Shown here one piece after another: positions 6,031-10,194 of a stretch of 10,194 nucleotides of DNA. The stretch lies in contig JAFUEG010000249.1 of assembly GCA_017464045.1 (NCBI GenBank), positions 1 through 10,194 on the forward strand, read 5' to 3'. Made by a program: the position numbers and the translations under genes. Position 1 is the stretch's first letter, and every line of letters begins with the position of its first letter. The notes under the pieces are model-generated. The model saw only the letters and a program-made list of their open reading frames with translations. It ran no database searches and was not told the origin of the DNA. Source of the DNA: Lachnospiraceae bacterium (GTDB lineage Bacteria; Bacillota_A; Clostridia; Lachnospirales; Lachnospiraceae).

Positions 6031-7743
6031 ATGCACGAAAATAAAAACACATTTAGAAATAATATTATACATTTTATGGTTGCGGGCATTGCTTTTTTCT
6101 TAGTTACTATGCCGTTTCGCTATTATTTTTCTCTGATGTCCGTTACAGAGATTCGTCCTGCTGCGGCTCTTCCACCTTTTTTCGGAATGGTGTATGGACT
6201 GCCGGGAGCATTGGGATGTGCTGTTTTTAATTTAGTAGCGGATATGATTTCAGGTTATTCTTTCAGCATGTGCTTAATTAGCTTTCCTATCCAGTTCTTA
6301 ATGGGGGCAATTCCTTATTATATGTGGTATCATATCCCGGCAGTAAAGGGTGAAAAGATTACTTTTCCTAAATTAGATAAGACGGCTCATGTTGTAAAAT
6401 ATCTGCTGATTATATTGTGTGATTCGGCAGTTATTACATTTTTACTGGGAATGGTTATGGATTATTATGGTATAGCAGAGGTGCTTTCACAGACTACTCT
6501 TATGATGTTCTGGAACAATCTCGATTTCGGATTTATGATAGGCATACCGTTGCTAATTTTAGTCGGGATAAGAAAGGGACGTCGCTTTTCCCTGAATGAA
6601 AGGCTGATTCTTATTTTTCTTTTGCTTGCTATTCTTACTGCCACACTGGCGGGAGTGGGTGTATGGCTGGAAGCAGTTAAGGTTTCAGATGATAGAGTTT
6701 ATCTTTGGAACCGCATATATTTGGATGTGGCGATTGTAATGAATGTATTTTTATTTGTTGAGATTATGTTTCTTATATATTTAGAAAAGAAGATTACGAT
6801 TCCGATTCAGAAATTGGCAGATTATGCGGGTGATTATGTAAAAATTGAAGAGGAGAAGCTTGACTCACAGAAGTTTATAAATGCCTGTAAGACTTATGCG
6901 GAAGACAGAATGGAAGTTGGACATCTTGCAAGGTCTTATATCCGTATGATTTCTGAATTGGATGAGTATATGGAAAATCTGAAGGCTGTCACAGCAGAAA
7001 AGGAGAGGATTGGAGCTGAGCTTTCTGTTGCAACAAAGATACAGGCAGATATGCTTCCTTCAATTTTTCCGGCATTTCCTGACAGGAAGGAATTTGATAT
7101 CTACGCCACCATGAATCCTGCTAAAGAAGTGGGTGGAGATTTTTATGATTTCTTTATGGTTGATGAGTCTCATATTGCTCTGGTAATGGCAGATGTATCC
7201 GGAAAAGGAGTTCCTGCAGCACTATTTATGGTGATAGCAAAGACGCTAATAAAGAACAGAACTCTTATGGGAGGAACTCCTGCTCAGATATTAAGTGATG
7301 TAAATGCACAACTGTGTGAGGGTAATACAGAGGAGCTTTTTGTTACGGTATGGTTGGCAATATTTGATTTATCTACAGGTAAGGGAGTAGCTGCAAATGC
7401 AGGACATGAACACCCTGTTATAAAGCGAAAATATGGAGAATATCAGCTTGTAAAATATAAGCATTCTCCGGCGGTTGCAACTATGGATGGTATTCGCTTC
7501 AAAGAACATGAATTTGAATTAAGTAGCGGAGACTGCTTATATGTATATACAGATGGCGTTCCTGAAGCGACTGATGCAAATGGTAAGCTTTTTGACACTA
7601 AACGTATGCTTGAAGTATTAAATGCTAATGCTGATAAGTCGATGATGGAGCTTCTTCCGGAAGTTAAGAAAGCAATAGATGATTTTGTTATGGATGCACC
7701 TCAGTTTGATGATATTACAATGTTAGGATTTAAATATAATTAA
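6031..7743 (+). CDS. Membrane SpoIIE/RsbU-type PP2C serine phosphatase
   Basis: 570 residues. ATG 6031 is preferred over GTG 6022 because AGGAG at 6016-6020 is ten bases from the ATG but only one from the GTG. Residues about 12-185 are a multi-helix membrane domain with TEIRPAAALPPFFG (39 onward) and GALGCAVFNLVAD, paralogous to the C-terminus of the permease at 3820. More helices follow to about 253, then a HAMP-like segment (KITIPIQKLADYA) and a coiled linker with the signature ELSVATKIQADMLPS. The phosphatase domain (about 340-570) has the expected metal-binding acids: D370 in VGGDFYD, D388 in ADVSGKG, D508 in YTDGVPEATD and D560/D561 in FDDIT, plus AGHEHP. The enzyme should dephosphorylate a phospho-STAS protein, probably the one encoded at 7848. 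The membrane domain implies control by an external cue or a bound small molecule. Confidence 0.92.
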   Translation: MHENKNTFRNNIIHFMVAGIAFFLVTMPFRYYFSLMSVTEIRPAAALPPFFGMVYGLPGALGCAVFNLVADMISGYSFSMCLISFPIQFLMGAIPYYMWYHIPAVKGEKITFPKLDKTAHVVKYLLIILCDSAVITFLLGMVMDYYGIAEVLSQTTLMMFWNNLDFGFMIGIPLLILVGIRKGRRFSLNERLILIFLLLAILTATLAGVGVWLEAVKVSDDRVYLWNRIYLDVAIVMNVFLFVEIMFLIYLEKKITIPIQKLADYAGDYVKIEEEKLDSQKFINACKTYAEDRMEVGHLARSYIRMISELDEYMENLKAVTAEKERIGAELSVATKIQADMLPSIFPAFPDRKEFDIYATMNPAKEVGGDFYDFFMVDESHIALVMADVSGKGVPAALFMVIAKTLIKNRTLMGGTPAQILSDVNAQLCEGNTEELFVTVWLAIFDLSTGKGVAANAGHEHPVIKRKYGEYQLVKYKHSPAVATMDGIRFKEHEFELSSGDCLYVYTDGVPEATDANGKLFDTKRMLEVLNANADKSMMELLPEVKKAIDDFVMDAPQFDDITMLGFKYN

Positions 7744-7790
7744 GGTTAAATGAATTAAAAATAATATAGAAAATATTTAATTGAATAAAC

Positions 7791-7821
7791 TTGGTTTCTT
7801 TTATGAAACATGTTTTATAAT
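7791..7821 (+). promoter_or_regulatory. Probable promoter for the STAS/anti-sigma pair
   Basis: A perfect TATAAT at 7816-7821 lies 27 bases before the STAS start, in a 104-base gap after the phosphatase. The best -35 is TTGGTT at 7791-7796 with a long 19-base spacer. The spacer contains a small dyad, GTTTC (7794-7798) and GAAAC (7805-7809), which could bind a regulator. No terminator is seen between the phosphatase and this site, so read-through from the upstream operon is also likely. Confidence 0.4.
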
Positions 7822-7847
7822 AACTATTTATATTAAGGAGGATTATT

Positions 7848-8147
7848 ATGTTAAACATTGAAAAAAAAGAAAACGGTAAAGAACTTGAGATTATACTTGA
7901 TGGGAGACTTGATACAACTACAGCTCCAGATCTTGAAAAATCTGTAAAGGAAAGTATCGAAGGGGTTGAAAATCTTATTTACAATTTCGAAAAATTAGAG
8001 TATATTTCATCTGCCGGATTAAGAGTGCTTCTTTCTTCACAGAAGATTATGAATAAGCAGGGAAGTATGGTTGTAAAGGGTTCATCAGACGAAGTAAAAG
8101 AAATTTTTGAGGTTACAGGTTTTTCAGATATTCTTAATATTGAATAA
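7848..8147 (+). CDS. STAS-domain anti-sigma factor antagonist (SpoIIAA/RsbV-like)
   Basis: 99 residues, the usual full length for a stand-alone STAS antagonist. ATG 7848 follows AAGGAGGA at 7835-7842. The domain fills the protein: an N-terminal strand pair, LDGRLDTTTAPDLEK, a central strand (NLIYNFEKLEYISSAGLRVLL), then the final helix EIFEVTGFSDIL. YISSAGLR is the conserved phosphorylation loop; Ser55 is the expected target, with Ser54 beside it. In partner switching, the unphosphorylated form binds the anti-sigma ATPase and displaces its target; the ATPase phosphorylates it and a SpoIIE-type phosphatase resets it. All three partners are encoded together here. No Bacillus gene name is given because the regulated sigma factor is unknown. 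Confidence 0.93.
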   Translation: MLNIEKKENGKELEIILDGRLDTTTAPDLEKSVKESIEGVENLIYNFEKLEYISSAGLRVLLSSQKIMNKQGSMVVKGSSDEVKEIFEVTGFSDILNIE

Positions 8148-8227
8148 TATGTGTTAAATTACAGTTGCTATATGTACTTGCTTTTTATTATCATCTAAAT
8201 AATAATCAAGCATGTGGAGGAGATATT

Positions 8228-8647
8228 ATGGCTGATTCTAATAATGAAATTATAATTGAAGCAAAGGTTGATAAGCTTGATGAGGTAATATCATTTATAG
8301 ATTCTGTATTGGAAACTGCAGGATGTTCCATGAAAACTCAGATTCAGATTGATGTTGCCGTAGAGGAGATATTTGTAAATATTGCTAACTATGCGTATGA
8401 TTATGATGGAGGTATGGCTACTGTAAGAATAAATATTGATGATTGCACTAAGCGTGTTGAAATCACGTTTATAGATGAAGGAATTCCCTATAATCCGCTT
8501 GAGAGAACGGATCCTGATGTGACACTTTCTGTAGAGGAGCGACCAATCGGAGGACTTGGTGTATATATGGTAAAAAAGAGTATGGATGAGGTGACTTATG
8601 ATTATAGGGAAGGAAAAAACATTTTAACTATTATAAAGGAATTATAA
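8228..8647 (+). CDS. Anti-sigma factor serine kinase, HATPase_c type (RsbW/SpoIIAB-like)
   Basis: 139 residues. ATG 8228 is chosen over the more distant in-frame start at 8165 because GGAGGA at 8216-8221 is six bases upstream and the extension has no family character. GHKL ATPase motifs are present: the N-box VEEIFVNIANYAY (Asn51 as Mg-ATP ligand, Glu47 as candidate base), the G1-like box FIDEGIPYNPL (Asp83), and the G2-like glycines in IGGLGVYMVKKSMD (Gly108-Gly111), ending with the typical YREGKNILTIIKEL strand. The length and motif set fit the HATPase_c_2 anti-sigma kinases rather than sensor kinases. It should bind and inhibit a sigma factor, or another effector, and phosphorylate the STAS protein. 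It is separated from the STAS gene by 80 bases. No sigma factor gene follows, unlike the Bacillus sigB and spoIIA operons. Confidence 0.92.
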   Translation: MADSNNEIIIEAKVDKLDEVISFIDSVLETAGCSMKTQIQIDVAVEEIFVNIANYAYDYDGGMATVRINIDDCTKRVEITFIDEGIPYNPLERTDPDVTLSVEERPIGGLGVYMVKKSMDEVTYDYREGKNILTIIKEL

Positions 8648-8657
8648 CGATATTGAA

Positions 8658-8681
8658 AAACCGGCATTGCTTTGCCGGTTT
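8658..8681 (+). terminator. Hairpin between the anti-sigma gene and the zincin gene
   Basis: AAACCGGCA (8658-8666) pairs perfectly with TGCCGGTTT (8673-8681) around a TTGCTT loop, followed by ATTTAG. The stem is 10 bases after the anti-sigma stop and ends 8 bases before the GGAGG of the next gene, leaving no room for a promoter after it. It may act as a partial terminator or attenuator that sets the level of the downstream gene. Confidence 0.65.
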
Positions 8682-8699
8682 ATTTAGATGGAGGCGTTT

Positions 8700-9521
8700 A
8701 TGGATACAATTAATGTTTTTCAAAGATTGGCAGAGGATTATCCTTTAGTATATTTGAATCCTGATGAGGATTTACAAGAAACATATAAAAAGGTTGTACT
8801 TAATGGTGAAAAACCTAAAAAAAACAGTCTGACACATTTTATAGGTGATTTATCGGATAGTATGGAGATAATTGAGACACCTGTAGGAAAAGTTAGGGTT
8901 GTAACACTTGGAAACAGACATGATTTTGAAATGTTATTACGTGGATTAATGGCAGCAAAGAAGGGACCTGAGGTTAAGATACCTAAAAGTCAGGGGGCAG
9001 CTATGCTTACAGTATTTAACTGGAATCGTATCAATACCCATCTTGCAAAATTCAATGAAGAAGAACAGAGTAAAGAGTTTGAAAGATTTACTTCGGTCAA
9101 GGAGAATTATCTTGATATGTTAGTAGTTTTGTCTCGTGGACCTTATAGTAATATAAGTGCTGAGTCTATTGGAATAAGCGAGGATAAATGGCTTGATTTA
9201 TCCGATATAATACGTCGCTTTCATGAACTTACTCATGTGATATGCAGGCGTATGTATCCTGGAGATATTGATGAAGTACGTGATGAACTTGTAGCTGATG
9301 CGGTAGGACTTTTTGCTGCATACGGTTACTTTGACATAGATATGGAAAAAATGTTTTTAGGAATCCATGGTGATAAGTATTTTGAGGGACGACTGGAAAA
9401 CTATACGGATAATCCGTCTGAATTGGTTCCGCAAATTAATAAAAAACTTAATGATATGAAAAAAATAATAGACGAGCATAGTGACAGTAAGCCTTTTGAT
9501 TTAATAAAGTATTTCATGTGA
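8700..9521 (+). CDS. Putative HExxH zinc metalloprotein of unrecognised family
   Basis: 273 residues from ATG 8700, five bases after GGAGG at 8690-8694; an in-frame ATG at 8688 would place the ribosome binding site inside the gene. The protein is soluble, with no signal peptide or membrane segment. Residues 175-179 are HELTH, an HExxH zincin motif in a helix (RRFHELTHVICRRMYPGD). Fifteen residues on comes DELVADAVG, where Glu196 is a good candidate third ligand and Asp200 is conserved-looking (an ExxAD pattern like M48-type gluzincins, but with far shorter spacing). The N-terminal half (residues 1-150) shows no family I recognise. It is encoded behind a partner-switching circuit, so it could be a regulatory protease or a metal-binding effector of that pathway; this is inference from position only. 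The metal site is clear; proteolytic activity is unproven. Confidence 0.7.
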   Translation: MDTINVFQRLAEDYPLVYLNPDEDLQETYKKVVLNGEKPKKNSLTHFIGDLSDSMEIIETPVGKVRVVTLGNRHDFEMLLRGLMAAKKGPEVKIPKSQGAAMLTVFNWNRINTHLAKFNEEEQSKEFERFTSVKENYLDMLVVLSRGPYSNISAESIGISEDKWLDLSDIIRRFHELTHVICRRMYPGDIDEVRDELVADAVGLFAAYGYFDIDMEKMFLGIHGDKYFEGRLENYTDNPSELVPQINKKLNDMKKIIDEHSDSKPFDLIKYFM

Positions 9522-9637
9522 TTATAGATGACTATTCTCTGGATGTTGTAAAGGGTATCGATGATAAAGAGAGCGGATACGACGATACGCAGGAACGAAA
9601 AGAGTTGGAAAGGACAGCAGACATTTTGTTTGGATAA
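9518..9637 (+). CDS. Possible small coupled ORF or frameshifted tail
   Basis: GTG 9518 overlaps the TGA of the preceding gene in a GTGA arrangement and opens a 39-residue frame to TAA 9635-9637. The product is acidic and helical-looking: IIDDYSLDVVKGIDDK followed by TQERKELERTADILFG. The composition looks coding, but there is no good ribosome binding site. It is either a translationally coupled small protein or the true C-terminus of the metalloprotein displaced by a frameshift. The frame has a TGA a few codons upstream, so a frameshift would have to lie between about 9500 and 9518. Confidence 0.35.
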   Translation: MIIDDYSLDVVKGIDDKESGYDDTQERKELERTADILFG

Positions 9638-9662
9638 AAGTTGTAAAAGTATAAAAAACCGA

Positions 9663-9710
9663 TATAATTCCCCCAAATATGCATTGATTTATATATTTTG
9701 GGGAATTATA
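9663..9710. terminator. Long hairpin, possibly a bidirectional terminator
   Basis: TATAATTCCCC pairs with GGGGAATTATA as the base of the stem, and after one C-U mismatch AAATAT (9675-9680) pairs with ATATTT (9693-9698). An alternative outer pairing uses CGATATAA (9660-9667) and TTATATCG (9714-9721). The A-run at 9654-9658 gives a T-tract on the minus strand, so termination would be better in that direction; on the + strand the tail has no T-run. Confidence 0.5.
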
Positions 9711-9728
9711 ATGTTATATCGACATATA

Positions 9729-9742
9729 AATATCCGGATATT
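9729..9742. repeat. Perfect 14-base palindrome
   Basis: AATATCCGGATATT equals its own reverse complement. It stands alone between two hairpins in the intergenic region, about 200 bases before the next gene. It could be a binding site for a dimeric protein; no partner copy is seen in the window. Confidence 0.6.
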
Positions 9743-9784
9743 ATAATTAAAATTAATCTGTAATAAAAAGAATATAAAAAATCA

Positions 9785-9831
9785 AAGGACTGTGTAACTA
9801 CCTTAAAAGATGGTTGCATGGTCCTTGTTTT
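9785..9831 (+). terminator. Hairpin terminator with G-U pairs
   Basis: AAGGACTGTGTAACTA (9785-9800) pairs with TGGTTGCATGGTCCTT (9811-9826) over 16 consecutive pairs, including four G-U, around CCTTAAAAGA, and is followed by GTTTT. The right arm and its tail occur again immediately downstream (9832-9855). It would terminate transcription of the upstream genes before the AAA-ATPase-like gene. Confidence 0.55.
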
Positions 9832-9855
9832 GATGGTTGCATGGCCCTTTGTTTT
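9809..9855 (+). repeat. Tandem duplication of the terminator right arm
   Basis: GATGGTTGCATGGTCCTTG plus TTTT (9809-9831) is followed directly by GATGGTTGCATGGCCCTTTG plus TTTT (9832-9855): two 23-24 base copies differing by one substitution and one added T. Only the right arm of the hairpin is duplicated, so two arms can compete for the single left arm at 9784-9800. Confidence 0.8.
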
Positions 9856-9874
9856 GATTGAAATTTCAGCCTTT

Positions 9875-9920
9875 TTGTGTTAGAGTTTAGGAAAGCATTA
9901 ATAATGATTTTAGTGCTTTC
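9875..9920 (+). promoter_or_regulatory. Possible promoter overlapped by an 11-base-pair dyad
   Basis: GAAAGCATTAA (9891-9901) and TTAGTGCTTTC (9910-9920) form an 11-pair dyad (one G-U) around an 8-base spacer, ending two bases before AGGAGGTG. A weak promoter, TTGTGT (9875-9880) with TAATAA (9899-9904) at 18-base spacing, would put its -10 inside the dyad. This suggests either an operator or an RNA hairpin that affects ribosome access. The dyad is clear; the promoter is weak. Confidence 0.35.
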
Positions 9921-9937
9921 ATGAGGAGGTGTATATC

Positions 9938-10194
9938 GTGAAAAAGATTGGCATAGGATATGAGGATTACAAAAGATTCATAGATGATGATATGTATTAC
10001 GTTGATAAAACTATGCTTATTCGTGACGTTGTAGAGAATGACGGAGTAGTAACACTGTTCACCAGACCGAGACGTTTCGGTAAGACCCTTGCTCTTTCCA
10101 TGCTTCGTACATTCTTTGAGCTTGAATACGATTATGATGGAAATGTGATAGATAAGAAAAGGTATTTTGAAGGAAAGAAGATTATGAATGCCGA
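9938..10194 (+). CDS. AAA-ATPase-like protein (DUF1703/PD-(D/E)XK type), 3' partial
   Basis: 85 residues are visible from GTG 9938, seven bases after AGGAGGTG at 9923-9930; the gene runs off the window. The start MKKIGIGYEDYKRFIDDD, the YYVDKTMLIRDVV segment and the Walker A region FTRPRRFGKTLALSML (P-loop RFGKT around residues 46-52) are typical of the AAA-ATPase-like family. Full-length members run to about 500-600 residues and usually end in a PD-(D/E)XK nuclease-like domain (DUF1703), which lies outside this window. These genes are numerous in Lachnospiraceae and Bacteroidetes genomes, often strain-variable, and their function is not established; roles in defence or mobile DNA have been suggested. 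It has its own leader and dyad, so it is probably a separate transcription unit. Confidence 0.88.
   Translation, partial: MKKIGIGYEDYKRFIDDDMYYVDKTMLIRDVVENDGVVTLFTRPRRFGKTLALSMLRTFFELEYDYDGNVIDKKRYFEGKKIMNA

Larger units (their letters stand above)
9638..9937. other. Gene-free 300-base region rich in inverted repeats
   Basis: No convincing coding sequence is present on either strand. The stretch contains a long imperfect hairpin (9663-9710), a 14-base palindrome (9729-9742), a second hairpin with a duplicated right arm (9785-9855) and an 11-base-pair dyad in front of the next ribosome binding site (9891-9920). It separates the sigma-regulator cluster from an AAA-ATPase-like gene often found in accessory or mobile settings. 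Confidence 0.7.

Noticed and set aside
8165..8227. Longer anti-sigma protein starting at 8165
   Set aside because: The extension is not family-like and GGAGGA at 8216-8221 points to ATG 8228.
9561..9746. Plus-strand ORF of 61 codons across the long hairpin
   Set aside because: No ribosome binding site, it overlaps the better GTGA-coupled frame, and its second half translates the hairpin.
1..10194. CRISPR arrays, tRNA or rRNA genes, insertion sequences
   Set aside because: No spaced direct repeats, no tRNA-like cloverleaf, no rRNA sequence and no transposase were recognised.

Overview
The window looks like chromosomal DNA from a low-GC anaerobic Firmicute, most likely a Lachnospiraceae (Butyrivibrio/Roseburia/Coprococcus-like gut or rumen bacterium). 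The support is the AT-rich sequence, strong AGGAGG-type ribosome binding sites, double-glycine leader peptides of the Nif11 and short types, a DUF6273 surface protein with a Thr/Glu/Pro stalk, and an AAA-ATPase-like (DUF1703-type) gene. The genus cannot be fixed from the sequence. All convincing genes are on the + strand.

Region 1 (1-1806): six consecutive small precursor genes with leaders ending in VAGG, closed by a strong hairpin at 1779-1806. The first is cut by the window edge and carries a long Nif11-type leader; the other five carry a 17-18 residue leader. Five of the six share a related Asn/Gly/Asp/Thr-rich core with almost no Cys, and the last three are recent tandem duplicates. No maturation enzyme or C39-type exporter is visible, so these must lie upstream or elsewhere. 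This is the least familiar part of the window: a family of putative secreted peptides with short GG[ND]-based repeats and alternating beta-like tails.

Region 2 (1862-3697): a secreted DUF6273-type protein with a signal peptide, a repeat-like domain, seven PTTE[EAT] units and an LPXTG-like tail (APTTGD, membrane segment, Lys-rich end). The frame is broken by one in-frame TAA at codon 130, so it is called a pseudogene.

Region 3 (3698-7743): a short coupled ORF and leader with dyad elements, then a tight operon of (a) an EamA/DMT permease fused to an extra membrane domain, (b) a membrane-anchored DUF3574-like protein, and (c) a membrane SpoIIE/RsbU-type PP2C phosphatase. The extra domain on (a) and the N-terminal domain of (c) are paralogous, sharing the TE[VI]RPAxAxP...GALGCAxxNLxAD signature.

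Region 4 (7744-9637): a STAS anti-anti-sigma protein and an RsbW/SpoIIAB-like ATPase. With the phosphatase they form a complete partner-switching circuit, but no sigma factor is visible. A hairpin then sits directly in front of an HExxH putative zincin of unrecognised family, followed by a possible 39-residue coupled ORF.

Region 5 (9638-10194): a 300-base intergenic region dense in inverted repeats, including a hairpin whose right arm is tandemly duplicated, then the 5' end of an AAA-ATPase-like gene running off the window.

Likely logic: the membrane proteins sense a shared ligand or cue, the phosphatase dephosphorylates the STAS protein, and that protein then captures the anti-sigma ATPase and frees an unidentified sigma factor or other partner.
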